From the NCBI GenBank assembly GCA_021846945.1, contig JAJZVZ010000042.1, forward strand, positions 1 to 32,670: a stretch of 32,670 nucleotides of DNA, given 5' to 3'. Below are positions 1-8,339 of the stretch, piece by piece. Position numbers and translations under genes: made by a program. This stretch comes from Acidobacteriota bacterium (GTDB taxonomy: Bacteria; Acidobacteriota; Terriglobia; Terriglobales; Acidobacteriaceae). Positions within the stretch are counted from its first letter, which is position 1. The number at the start of each line of letters is the position of its first letter. The notes beneath the pieces were generated by a model. The model had not been told where the DNA came from, made no database searches, and worked only from the letters and a program-made list of their open reading frames with translations.

Positions 1-3
1 CTG

Positions 4-555
4 GTGACTAAGATGCCCCCACGCGAAGGAACTTACGGCCTGCTGGCCGAATTCGATACGCCGGGCGACCTGATCAGGGCCGCACGGCAGGCGCGCCACG
101 ATGGCTGGCGACGGTTGGACTGCTACTCGCCTTACCCGCTGGAGGAAGCGGCCGAGGCCATCGGCTTCCACCGCAACAAGGTGCCGCTGCTAACGCTGAT
201 TGGCGCCCTGATGGGCGGAGCGGCCATGTTCACCCTCGAAACCTGGATCTCGACGCTGGCATTTCCGCTGAATATTGCCGGGCGCCCCATGTACTCGTGG
301 CCGGCCTTCCTGGTACCCGCTTATGAGTGGACCATTCTGTGGGCCGGACTTTCGGCCTGCTATGGCATGCTGGCGCTCAACGGACTGCCATCTCTCTATC
401 ATCCGCTTTTCAATGCGCCCAATTTTCGCGACGGCGCCACAACGGACAAGTTCTTCCTGTGTCTGGAGGCGCTTGATCCCAAGTTCGACCTCGCGGAGAC
501 GAAAGACTATCTTGAAGCGTTTGAACCCGTTTCGGTCGTGGAGGTGGAGTACTGA
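4..555 (+). CDS. actD: ActD, membrane subunit of alternative complex III (DUF3341)
   Basis: Membrane subunit of the quinol:cytochrome c oxidoreductase alternative complex III (ACIII), in the cytoplasmic membrane. The N-terminal YGLLAEFDTPGDLI stretch and the YSPYPLEEAAEAIGF stretch are typical of ActD/DUF3341. Two hydrophobic segments follow, near residues 60-82 and 107-127, and then a soluble C-terminal tail. At 183 aa it has normal family length. The GTG at 4 overlaps a possible TGA at 5-7 in another frame, the 4-base GTGA arrangement expected if actC ends just there. ATG at 13 is an alternative start. The stop overlaps the actE start by one base (TGATG), implying translational coupling. 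No cofactor motif is seen, as expected for ActD. The identity is supported by motif and by the actE/actF neighbours. Upstream actA-C lie outside the window. Confidence 0.9.
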   Translation: MTKMPPREGTYGLLAEFDTPGDLIRAARQARHDGWRRLDCYSPYPLEEAAEAIGFHRNKVPLLTLIGALMGGAAMFTLETWISTLAFPLNIAGRPMYSWPAFLVPAYEWTILWAGLSACYGMLALNGLPSLYHPLFNAPNFRDGATTDKFFLCLEALDPKFDLAETKDYLEAFEPVSVVEVEY

Positions 556-1352
556 TGCAAGCTGACCGCCTCAATCTAATTGCTCGCAAGCTTGCGCGCC
601 TGGCCGCTGCAGGCAGTTTCGCGGCACTCCTGCTCGTCGCCGGCTGCCGCCAGGATATGCAGAACGAGCCCAAGATGATTCCGCAGCGAGGATCGAGTTT
701 CTTTGCCGATCACCGCGGCGCGCGCCCGCAGGTGATGAGCACCGTGGCGCGCGGCCAATTCCATGCGGATAGCTACTTCTATACCGGCGTCGTTCAGGAC
801 GCGAGCGGCCATCGCGAGGAGCCGGATCTAATGCCGTTTCCCGTCACGATGACAGTGCTCAAGCGTGGCCAGGAGCGGTTCAATATTTACTGCACTCCCT
901 GCCACTCGCGTGTCGGCAACGGGCTGGGTGAAATCGTGCAGCGCGGCTACAAGCCCGCCGCCAATTTTCAGGATCAGGTGCGCAGGTCGCAACCCGTTTC
1001 GCACTATTTTTACGTGATGACCCACGGCTATGGCGCCATGCCCGATTACTCGGCCCAAATTGCACCAGTGGATCGTTGGGCGATCGCGGCGTACATCCGC
1101 GCCCTGCAATTAAGCCAGAACGCAACGACGAAAGACGTGCCCGCAGGCGTGCAGGTGCAGAGCTTGAAGAGCGTCGCGGAAGAGGAGCATCTGCCCGCTG
1201 CGTATGCTCAACCCTGGGCGATGCCCGCAACCGCAATTCATGCTTATCCGCCTGTCGCTTCTGAGGGGACTCCGGGAATGGCTCCGGCCTATCCTGCCGA
1301 TCCCTCCATCAAGATTCCGCTAAGCAAACCGGCCCCAGCGGCCGCCAAGTAA
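555..1352 (+). CDS. actE: ActE, monoheme cytochrome c lipoprotein of alternative complex III
   Basis: Periplasm-facing electron-transfer subunit of ACIII. Residues 1-30 form a lipoprotein signal peptide with lipobox LVAGC, so Cys31 is the predicted lipidated residue. A single c-type heme site, CTPCH, is at residues 113-117. The downstream GAMPDY segment offers a candidate distal Met ligand, which is an inference. The 265-aa protein ends in a Pro/Ala-rich tail (PAPAAAK) that looks disordered. Known ACIII ActE proteins are lipid-anchored monoheme cytochromes, matching this architecture. The start ATG overlaps the actD stop, and actF begins 18 bp after the stop behind a GAAGGGA ribosome site. 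Confidence 0.92.
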   Translation: MQADRLNLIARKLARLAAAGSFAALLLVAGCRQDMQNEPKMIPQRGSSFFADHRGARPQVMSTVARGQFHADSYFYTGVVQDASGHREEPDLMPFPVTMTVLKRGQERFNIYCTPCHSRVGNGLGEIVQRGYKPAANFQDQVRRSQPVSHYFYVMTHGYGAMPDYSAQIAPVDRWAIAAYIRALQLSQNATTKDVPAGVQVQSLKSVAEEEHLPAAYAQPWAMPATAIHAYPPVASEGTPGMAPAYPADPSIKIPLSKPAPAAAK

Positions 1353-1370
1353 GGACACAGGACGAAGGGA

Positions 1371-2660
1371 ATGGCTCACGAAACACACGCCAAGACGTTA
1401 CCCGCTAACCTGGACGCCCCAGCTTTTGTGGACGGCTGGAGAAACCGTGCGCTCATGGTTGGCGTGATCTTCTCTGTGATTTCCATCATTCTGGCGGTTC
1501 TCGGCCAGGCCCAGGACCACTTGGGCTGGGATCATCTGCTGCGCGGCTGGGCCATGGGTCTCATGATCACCTTCGGATTCTCTGTAGGCGGTCTTGCCCT
1601 GCTGATGGTGCAGTATTGCTCCGGCGGCAAATTCGGCCTGCTGCTGCGCCGCCCGCTTGAAGCCATGAGCCGCACCTTGCCCCTGGTCTTTATCTACTGG
1701 CTCGTCGTGGCCTTTGAGATGAAGCATCTCTACCTGTGGGCCAGGATCAGCAATGCTTCCGCGGCTCTGAAGGCGGGGATGATCACCGAAGCGCAGGCGC
1801 ATTGCATTATCTTCAAGCGGCCCATGCTCAACCCCGGAACATTCATCTGGGTCAGCCTGATCTGCTTCGCGATCTGGGGCTTTTACACCTGGCGGCTCAC
1901 TTCGCTCGGCCTGCGGCGTGACAGCGAAGGTCCGGAGACTACGCCCTATTGGATCAAGAAGCTCGAAAACATCAGCGGTCCCGGCATCGTGGTCTATGCC
2001 TTTACGATGACAGCGGCCTCGATTTACTGGGTCATGTCGATGGATGTCACTTGGTATTCGACCGTTTATGGCCTGCTGTATCTGGTCGAGCAGGGATTCC
2101 AGGTGCTGGCGCTAGGCATCATCGTTTCGATCGCGCTCTCAAAGGCAGAGCCTTTCCGTACGATTCTCCGGCAGACCGAGCAGCACGATCTGGGCAAGCT
2201 TACCTTCGCCTTCGTCATGCTGAACATCTACCTCAGCTTCGGGCAATTCCTGATTATCTGGTCCGGCAACCTTCCCGACGAAATCAACTGGTATCTCGAT
2301 CGCATCCGCGGCGGGTGGGGCATCATCATCACCCTCGATTTCATCTTCCACTGGCTGATTCCGTTCACGATGTTGCTCTCGCGCGATCTGAAGCGTAACA
2401 AGAAGCGTTTGACCCGCGTCTGCCAATTCATGATCTTTGCCGTGGCGGTGAACCAGTTCTGGCTGATCGAGCCCAACTTCAGTGACGCCGCGCGCAACCT
2501 TCACTTCAGTTGGGGAATTCTGGAGTACGCAGCCGTGCCGGTGGCCATGACTGCCTTTTGGGTTGCCTTTTTCTGCAATCGCCTGAAGACGCGTCCGCTG
2601 GTGCAGACCAACGATCCGCACCTCGCGGAAATTCTGGAGCCTGAACATGCAATCGCATAA
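1371..2660 (+). CDS. actF: ActF, polytopic membrane subunit of alternative complex III
   Basis: Large integral membrane subunit of ACIII, structurally related to NrfD/ActC in known complexes. The 429-aa product has about ten hydrophobic segments, starting near residues 27-45 (ALMVGVIFSVISIILAVLG). Conserved-looking stretches include YCSGGKFGLLLRRPLEAM and IYWVMSMDVTWYSTVYG, the latter typical of ActF. No heme, FeS or other cofactor motif is present, as known for this subunit. The start ATG follows GAAGGGA at good spacing. The 3' end overlaps the next gene by 14 bases. ActF closes the act part of the operon, and oxidase genes follow on the same strand. Confidence 0.92.
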   Translation: MAHETHAKTLPANLDAPAFVDGWRNRALMVGVIFSVISIILAVLGQAQDHLGWDHLLRGWAMGLMITFGFSVGGLALLMVQYCSGGKFGLLLRRPLEAMSRTLPLVFIYWLVVAFEMKHLYLWARISNASAALKAGMITEAQAHCIIFKRPMLNPGTFIWVSLICFAIWGFYTWRLTSLGLRRDSEGPETTPYWIKKLENISGPGIVVYAFTMTAASIYWVMSMDVTWYSTVYGLLYLVEQGFQVLALGIIVSIALSKAEPFRTILRQTEQHDLGKLTFAFVMLNIYLSFGQFLIIWSGNLPDEINWYLDRIRGGWGIIITLDFIFHWLIPFTMLLSRDLKRNKKRLTRVCQFMIFAVAVNQFWLIEPNFSDAARNLHFSWGILEYAAVPVAMTAFWVAFFCNRLKTRPLVQTNDPHLAEILEPEHAIA

Positions 2661-3267
2661 CAATCACGATCAGGGACACAAGCCGGAAGAGATCGACGCA
2701 TCGCTCGGTTATGAGCGGACGGATGTCCGCGTCTCCGGTATTGTGGTCTTTCTCGTCGCGATGGCCATCTTTGTCGTGGTGACAGCGGTGCTGTGCTACG
2801 GCATCGGCGCTGTGATCAATGCGCGCTTGAACAAGGAAGACGGCCCCACATCGAAGTGGGCGAAGACGGTGCATCTGCGCGAGTTGGGCAACCTGCCGTC
2901 AAGCCCCGCACTGCAAAACAAGATCGCAACTCTTACCCAGACATTTCCAGCTCCTCGCCTCGTGACCGACAACGGCAACCAGAATGTCGCCGATCTGCAC
3001 TCGAAAGAGAATCTGCTGCTCAATCATTACAGCTGGATTGATCAATCGAAGGGCGCGGTGAGGATACCGATCGAGCGGGCAATGGATCTGGTAGCCCAGC
3101 GCGGATTGCCGGTGGCGCCGTCTGTGACGCTTCCGCCGCTGATGACGGGTGACAGCAGGCCGGTGGTGACGGCGCCGCTCACCGACGGTTTTGCGCCGAC
3201 CGGCTATGAACAGGAACAGGCAGAGGCACGGGCCGCGAGAGCAATGAACATGGAAGTGGGCAAATAG
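2647..3267 (+). CDS. Single-span membrane protein of unknown function between actF and sco
   Basis: I do not recognise a named family. The 206-aa protein has a charged cytoplasmic-type N-terminus (residues 1-31), one strong transmembrane segment (about 32-57) and a roughly 150-residue tail that would face the periplasm. The tail contains LLLNHYSWIDQ followed by VRIPIERAMDLVAQRGLPV, which reads like a short conserved helix-rich motif, and it ends in an Ala/Glu-rich stretch. There are no cysteines in the tail and no heme site. It overlaps actF by 14 bases, with CTGGAG inside actF as ribosome site, so the two are probably translationally coupled. Position suggests an accessory or assembly role for ACIII or for the ACIII-oxidase junction. 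This is an inference from context only. Confidence 0.8.
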   Translation: MQSHNNHDQGHKPEEIDASLGYERTDVRVSGIVVFLVAMAIFVVVTAVLCYGIGAVINARLNKEDGPTSKWAKTVHLRELGNLPSSPALQNKIATLTQTFPAPRLVTDNGNQNVADLHSKENLLLNHYSWIDQSKGAVRIPIERAMDLVAQRGLPVAPSVTLPPLMTGDSRPVVTAPLTDGFAPTGYEQEQAEARAARAMNMEVGK

Positions 3268-3339
3268 AGAAGCGCCGGGCGCGCACATTACACCTGAACG
3301 GCAGCCTTCGATATTGCCGTCAAGGTAGGAGGAGAGGAC

Positions 3340-4281
3340 ATGCAGAGCAACAATACAGGCCTAAAACGCAGGATGGGCATCGCCGCGGCAGCCACCGCAG
3401 CCAGCGTAATCGTGCTGTGCATGGCCGCTCCGCAGCTCCGGGCCCAGACGATGTCTTCCTACGGAGACAAGGGACTGGCTGCATCCAATACCGCTCTTGG
3501 ACCTGCAAATTCGGCGCCGGCCGTGTTGAACGGCGTCGGCATCGCGCAGCATCTCAACTATCAGTTGCCGCTGAACCTGACCTTCACCGATGACACTGGA
3601 AAGCAGGTGCATCTGGGCAGCTACTTCGGCAAAGTGCCTGCGATTCTTACTCTTGTTTATTATCGCTGCCCGATGCTCTGCTCTGAAGAGCTGGAGGGAT
3701 TAACCAGCGCGCTGAAGATGATTAACTTCCGCCCTGGCAAGGATTTCAATATCATCGTGGTCAGCATCGATCCGGCTGAAGGAACAAGTCTCGCGGCGGC
3801 CAAGAAAAAATACTACCTGAAAATGTATGGCCATCCAAAAACGGCCGATGGCTGGCACTTCCTCACCGGCACGCAGCCTAACATCGATGCGCTCACCAAA
3901 GTTGTGGGCTTCAATTACGTCAAGATCAAGGTTCCGGGAAGTAATCTGACGCAATACGCGCACGCCAGCGCCATTCAAATCGTGACCCCGGAGGGTAAGC
4001 TCGCCCAGTACTACATGGGCGTCGAGTATTCACCCAAAGATATGCTGCTGGGGTTGGACGAAGCATCGTCCGACCACATCGGCTCACCGGTTGATAACAT
4101 TCTGACCTATTGCTACCACTACAATCCCCAGACCAACACGCACGATCTCATCGTGTCACGCGTGATGCAGGCTGGCGGCTTACTCACGGTTCTGTTGCTG
4201 GGCGGCTTCATGCTCGTGATGTTCCGCCGGGATCACCGGCAACCTCAGCAGTCAGGCACAGGGAAAAAGGTGAACGGATAA
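3340..4281 (+). CDS. SCO1/SenC family copper chaperone with C-terminal membrane anchor
   Basis: Thioredoxin-fold copper-binding protein expected to help build the CuA centre of cytochrome oxidase on the periplasmic side. An N-terminal signal sequence lies at about residues 10-32. The Sco motif CPMLC (CxxxC) is at residues 110-114, and the third copper ligand is probably His208 in QYAHASAI. A second hydrophobic segment (about 279-297) followed by FRRDHR would anchor the C-terminus. This differs from classical Sco proteins, which are anchored only at the N-terminus. The start ATG has a strong AGGAGGAGAGGAC ribosome site. The gene sits 4 bp before coxB, the subunit whose CuA site it would load. 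Confidence 0.9.
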   Translation: MQSNNTGLKRRMGIAAAATAASVIVLCMAAPQLRAQTMSSYGDKGLAASNTALGPANSAPAVLNGVGIAQHLNYQLPLNLTFTDDTGKQVHLGSYFGKVPAILTLVYYRCPMLCSEELEGLTSALKMINFRPGKDFNIIVVSIDPAEGTSLAAAKKKYYLKMYGHPKTADGWHFLTGTQPNIDALTKVVGFNYVKIKVPGSNLTQYAHASAIQIVTPEGKLAQYYMGVEYSPKDMLLGLDEASSDHIGSPVDNILTYCYHYNPQTNTHDLIVSRVMQAGGLLTVLLLGGFMLVMFRRDHRQPQQSGTGKKVNG

Positions 4282-4285
4282 CGGA

Positions 4286-5368
4286 ATGAGCCACATCAGT
4301 CCAGTACTTTGGCAGTTTCTCGTCAAGTGGTTGACGAACTTCGCGATCTTTCCGCCGGAGGCGTCCCGTATTGCCGCTCAATCGGACGCGCTCTTCTTTT
4401 TCATGGTCCTGGTGAGCCTGATCGGACTCACGACCGTGGTCCTTCTGGTTGTAGGATTCTCCATCCTCTACCGCAAAGAGCGTCACCCGCATGCTGTTCA
4501 GATCGAAGGCTCGACGCTACTTGAGAGCACATGGACCATCATCCCGCTTGGTCTGTTCCTGATCATCTTCGTGTGGGGAGCGCTGATCTACTTCCGCGTC
4601 TATACTCCACCGGCCAATGCCATGAATATCTACGTGGTGGGCAAGCAGTGGATGTGGAAGATCGAGCATCCAGGCGGACAGCATGAGATCAATGCGCTGC
4701 ACATTCCTGTGAATGAGCCCGTTCAGTTGACGATCATCTCGCAGGATGTCTTCCATAGCTTCTCCATTCCCGCTTTCCGCATCAAGCGCGAAGCTATTCC
4801 CGGCCGCTACACGACGGTGGGATTCGAGGCTACCCAGGTCGGAACGTATCACCTGTTCTGCACGCAGTATTGCGGCACCGATCACTCACACATGACCGGT
4901 GAAGTAGTGGTGATGTCGCGCGACGATTACAAGAAGTGGCTGGCAAGCTCCACCAGCGGCATGTCGCTGGCGCAGGACGGCGAAAGACTCTTTGCCAGCC
5001 TGAGCTGCAACGCATGCCACAACGATACACCGAACGCCCGGGGTCCAAACCTGGTGAATGTGTATGACTCCAGGCTCACCCTTTCAACCGGGGAGACCGT
5101 TACTGCCGATGATGCCTATCTGCGGCAGGCAATCCTCAATCCCTCGGAGCATGTCACGCAAGGCTATGTCCCGATCATGCCAACCTATCAGGGCCAGATC
5201 AGTGAGGAAGGCGTGATCGCGCTGGTCGAATACATTAAGAGCCTTCACTCCAACTACCGTGTCCAACAGACCCTGAATACCACCGCCCTGGTTCCGCAAA
5301 ACCAGGAAAAGGCAACGCCTGCCGGACAAACACCTTCCGGGCAAAAACCGCAGGGCGTGGGGAGGTAA
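4286..5368 (+). CDS. coxB: Cytochrome c oxidase subunit II with fused cytochrome c (caa3 type)
   Basis: Electron-entry subunit of the heme-copper oxygen reductase. Two N-terminal transmembrane helices (about residues 34-58 and 73-97) lead to a periplasmic cupredoxin domain. CuA ligands are visible as C192-TQY-C196-GTD-H200-SH-M203, with an upstream His in DVFHSF. The usual Glu between the cysteines is Gln here; its contribution is through the backbone carbonyl. A C-terminal cytochrome c domain carries CNACH at residues 241-245 and a candidate axial Met in PIMP. This fusion defines a caa3-type enzyme. The last 30 residues are Gln/Pro-rich and probably disordered. It starts 4 bp after sco and ends 3 bp before coxA. 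Confidence 0.95.
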   Translation: MSHISPVLWQFLVKWLTNFAIFPPEASRIAAQSDALFFFMVLVSLIGLTTVVLLVVGFSILYRKERHPHAVQIEGSTLLESTWTIIPLGLFLIIFVWGALIYFRVYTPPANAMNIYVVGKQWMWKIEHPGGQHEINALHIPVNEPVQLTIISQDVFHSFSIPAFRIKREAIPGRYTTVGFEATQVGTYHLFCTQYCGTDHSHMTGEVVVMSRDDYKKWLASSTSGMSLAQDGERLFASLSCNACHNDTPNARGPNLVNVYDSRLTLSTGETVTADDAYLRQAILNPSEHVTQGYVPIMPTYQGQISEEGVIALVEYIKSLHSNYRVQQTLNTTALVPQNQEKATPAGQTPSGQKPQGVGR

Positions 5369-5371
5369 ACC

Positions 5372-7033
5372 ATGAGCGCCACAATTCTCGCACTGCCTGA
5401 TCAGTCCACGGCCAGAATCCCCAAGATGAACTATCTGAGCAAGGAAAATGGCCTGCTCAGCTGGCTGCTGACGGGCGACCACAAGCGGATCGCGATTCTT
5501 TACCTTATTTCGATTACGTTCTTCTTCTTTATTGGAGGATCGCTGGCGGGACTTATCCGCCTCGAATTGCTCACGCCCCAGAGCGATCTGATGGCCGCCG
5601 ACACCTATAACAAGGTGTTCTCGATGCATGGGCTCATCATGGTGTTCTTCTTCCTGGTGCCGTCGGTACCGGCCACGATCGGGAACTTCTTCATTCCCAT
5701 GATGGTGGGCGCCAAAGATCTGGCGCTGCCGAAGATCAACTTGCTTAGCTGGTATCTCTATATCCTTGCCGGCGGCCTGATGCTCTACACCATGTGCACG
5801 GGCGGCGTGGACACGGGCTGGACCTTCACCACACCACTGTCAACACATTATCTGAACACCAACGTTGCCGGCGCCGCTCTGGCGGTCTTTGTCGCCGGAT
5901 TCAGTTCCATCTTTACCGGACTGAATTTCGTGGTGACAATCCATAAGATGCGTTGCCCGGGGATGACCTGGTTCCGGCTGCCGCTTTTCGTTTGGTCGCA
6001 CTACGCAGCCAGCATTCTCATGGTGTTGGGCACGCCGGTGCTCGCCATCACCCTGGTGCTCGTGATCCTGGAGCGCATCGCCCACATCGGCGTCTTCGAC
6101 CCGGCCTATGGCGGCGACCCGCTCCTGTTCCAGCACCTCTTCTGGTTCTACTCTCATCCGGCCGTCTACATCATGATTTTGCCGGGCTTCGGCGTCATCT
6201 CCGAAGTCGTGTCAACCTTCAGCCGCAAGCGCGTCTTTGGCTATACGGCGGTGGCATTTTCTTCGGTGGCCATCGCGGTCTTCGGCTTCTTTGTGTGGGC
6301 TCACCACATGTTCATCATGGGCATCTCCAACTATGCCGCGCTGGTCTTTTCACTGCTGACCATGCTGGTTGCGGTGCCTTCAGCGATCAAGATCTTCAAC
6401 TGGGCCTTCACTCTCTATAAAGGATCAGTCACTTTTGAGACGCCGATGCTCTATGCCATCGGATTCATGGGCCTGTTCACCATCGGCGGCATGACCGGTG
6501 TATTTCTCGGCTCGACGGGCACTGACATTCATCTCACCGAAACGTACTTCGTGGTGGCGCACTTCCACTTCGTGATGGTTGGCGGCATGCTGATGGCCTT
6601 CCTCTCCGGCATTCACTTCTGGTGGCCCAAGATGACCGGGCGCATGTATCCGGAGAAGATCTCGCAATTCGCCGCGGTGGTAACCTATATCGGATTTAAC
6701 CTGACTTTCTTCCCGCAGTTCATCCTGGGCATGCTGGGTATGCCGCGGCGTTATGCCTCCTACCCGCCTGAGTTCCAGGTTCTGAACGTCTTCTCCACCG
6801 CCGGCGCCACCGTGCTGGGTGTGGGATATCTGCTCCCAGTGCTTTACCTCACATGGTCACTGAAGTACGGCCAAATCGCCGGTAACAACCCCTGGCAGGC
6901 AACCGGCCTTGAGTGGCAGGTGCAGTCGCCGCCGCTTAGCGAGAATTTCCCCGAAATCCCCATCATGGACCACGAAGCCTACGATTACGAATGGCTGGAT
7001 CGCCAGCAAGCGAAAGAGGTAGCCAGTGTCTGA
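5372..7033 (+). CDS. coxA: Cytochrome c oxidase subunit I, A2-type heme-copper oxidase
   Basis: Catalytic subunit that reduces O2 to water and pumps protons; about twelve membrane helices in 553 aa. CuB site: H262 in WFYSHPAVY, with Y266 the expected His-Tyr cross-link, and H311-H312 in WAHHMF. The heme a3 and heme a ligands are H397 and H399 in [10 protein letters not shown]. The YSHP signature replaces the GHPE motif of A1 enzymes, so the D-channel glutamate is missing and the Tyr-Ser pair stands in. By the established classification this makes it an A2-type oxidase. The start ATG is 3 bp after coxB, and the 3' end overlaps coxC by 8 bases. Confidence 0.96.
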   Translation: MSATILALPDQSTARIPKMNYLSKENGLLSWLLTGDHKRIAILYLISITFFFFIGGSLAGLIRLELLTPQSDLMAADTYNKVFSMHGLIMVFFFLVPSVPATIGNFFIPMMVGAKDLALPKINLLSWYLYILAGGLMLYTMCTGGVDTGWTFTTPLSTHYLNTNVAGAALAVFVAGFSSIFTGLNFVVTIHKMRCPGMTWFRLPLFVWSHYAASILMVLGTPVLAITLVLVILERIAHIGVFDPAYGGDPLLFQHLFWFYSHPAVYIMILPGFGVISEVVSTFSRKRVFGYTAVAFSSVAIAVFGFFVWAHHMFIMGISNYAALVFSLLTMLVAVPSAIKIFNWAFTLYKGSVTFETPMLYAIGFMGLFTIGGMTGVFLGSTGTDIHLTETYFVVAHFHFVMVGGMLMAFLSGIHFWWPKMTGRMYPEKISQFAAVVTYIGFNLTFFPQFILGMLGMPRRYASYPPEFQVLNVFSTAGATVLGVGYLLPVLYLTWSLKYGQIAGNNPWQATGLEWQVQSPPLSENFPEIPIMDHEAYDYEWLDRQQAKEVASV

Positions 7034-7781
7034 TAGCACAGCGATCGACAACAACGTCGCGGCGGCAACTCATCTTGAGCATCCGCCCTACCAGCGCCAC
7101 CACTTCGAAACGATTGCGCAGCAGTTCGACGCCACCAATTTTGCGATGTGGCTCTTCCTGCTCACTGAAATCATGTTCTTTGGCGGGCTGTTTACCGCCT
7201 ACCTGATCATGCGCAACTGGTACTATCCGGCCTTTGTGGAAGGCTCGCATTATTTAAGCATCGTTTGGGGTACGACCAACACCGGGGTACTCATCACTTC
7301 CAGCTTTACCATGGCGATGGGTGTGTGGTGCGCTGAAACCCGGCGCAAGAGTGGATTGATTCTCTGTCTGGTCCTTACGTTCGTTTTAGGCATCGTCTTT
7401 TTGTGCATTAAGGGCATCGAGTGGCACGGAGAGTGGGTGGAGCATCACGTCCCAGGCTTGAACTACAGCGTGCAGAACTTCGTAAATCCCGCTTCCAATC
7501 CCGAAGTATATGCCGAGTACCACGACAAGCCGCTGGGCGCGGACATGGCGGTCAGGACCGAAGAGTACTTCTTCCTCTACTTCGCCATGACCGGTATGCA
7601 CGCACTGCACATGATTGTCGGCATCAGCATCCTCGTCTTCATGATCTTTCGAGCCCGGGCAGGCGCCTATACCAATGGCCATGTCACTTTTGTCGAAAAT
7701 TTCGGCCTGTACTGGCATTTTGTTGACATCATATGGATATTCCTGTTCCCGCTGCTGTATCTGATCAGCCGGCACGGGTAA
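7026..7781 (+). CDS. coxC: Cytochrome c oxidase subunit III
   Basis: Non-catalytic membrane subunit that stabilises subunit I and supports proton uptake. The 251-aa protein has five clear hydrophobic segments and the family-typical stretches [19 protein letters not shown] and [20 protein letters not shown]. The GTG start at 7026 lies inside the coxA end, preceded by AGAGGTAGCCA as ribosome site. A loop of about 60 residues between the third and fourth helices (roughly 130-185) is rich in Asn/Tyr and carries no known motif. Position directly after coxA is standard. Confidence 0.94.
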   Translation: MSDSTAIDNNVAAATHLEHPPYQRHHFETIAQQFDATNFAMWLFLLTEIMFFGGLFTAYLIMRNWYYPAFVEGSHYLSIVWGTTNTGVLITSSFTMAMGVWCAETRRKSGLILCLVLTFVLGIVFLCIKGIEWHGEWVEHHVPGLNYSVQNFVNPASNPEVYAEYHDKPLGADMAVRTEEYFFLYFAMTGMHALHMIVGISILVFMIFRARAGAYTNGHVTFVENFGLYWHFVDIIWIFLFPLLYLISRHG

Positions 7782-7874
7782 GGAAAGCTCTAAGTAAATA
7801 CGTATTTTGAAAAGCCACGGCGGTCAGCCGTGACTGTGGAAGAGAGAGAAAAATTCCGAGTTGGGAGAACGGTC

Positions 7875-8183
7875 ATGTCCGAACCTCACGCGCCTGAGCA
7901 TCATATTGTCAGCCCCAAAGTCTATCTGGCCATTTTTTTCTCGCTGCTGGTGCTGACGGCCCTCACCACAGCCGCTTCCTTTGTGGAGATGTACGTCTTC
8001 AACGTGGTAGTCGCGCTGGCCATCGCCGTTGTCAAGGCCTCGCTGGTGGTGCTTTTCTTCATGCACGTCAAGTACAGCAGTAAGCTGACCAAACTCACGC
8101 TTGCGTCGGGTCTGTTCGTCTTTCTAGGCCTTCTAACTATGACCCTGGCCGACTACATCAGCCGCGCCTGGGGCCGGTGGTAG
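7875..8183 (+). CDS. coxD: Cytochrome c oxidase subunit IV (CoxD/CtaF-like), small membrane protein
   Basis: Small accessory subunit of the oxidase, 102 aa with three predicted membrane helices. The segment KASLVVLFFMHVKYS is characteristic of prokaryotic subunit IV (COX4_pro). I chose ATG at 7875 because GGGAGA lies 7-9 bases upstream and the protein then starts MSEPHAPEHH, with family length. The frame is open upstream to a GTG at 7830, but that would add a polar extension with no family counterpart. The 93-bp gap from coxC holds a 12-base palindrome (7796-7807) and a small hairpin (7816-7832). It is the last gene of the operon, followed by a terminator. Confidence 0.9.
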   Translation: MSEPHAPEHHIVSPKVYLAIFFSLLVLTALTTAASFVEMYVFNVVVALAIAVVKASLVVLFFMHVKYSSKLTKLTLASGLFVFLGLLTMTLADYISRAWGRW

Positions 8184-8204
8184 GTTTCTTCCCCTTTCCA
8201 CCCC

Positions 8205-8234
8205 AAAAGGGCCGCCCAACCAGGCGGCCCTTTT
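8205..8234. terminator. Bidirectional rho-independent terminator
   Basis: A perfect 12-bp stem, AAAAGGGCCGCC paired with GGCGGCCCTTTT, closes a 6-base loop (CAACCA). The A-tract on one side and T-tract on the other let it work on both strands. It lies between the converging coxD (+) and esterase/SMP-30 (-) genes, 21 bp past the coxD stop and about 105 bp past the end of the minus-strand gene. Confidence 0.9.
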
Positions 8235-8339
8235 CGTTCCTGGATGCGCCGCGAATCTCCGAATCACATTGCAACACTTGCTGCCGGATCAGGAATGTAA
8301 TGACTACGGCGCGAGATCCTCACAGGCCGGCATATTTGC

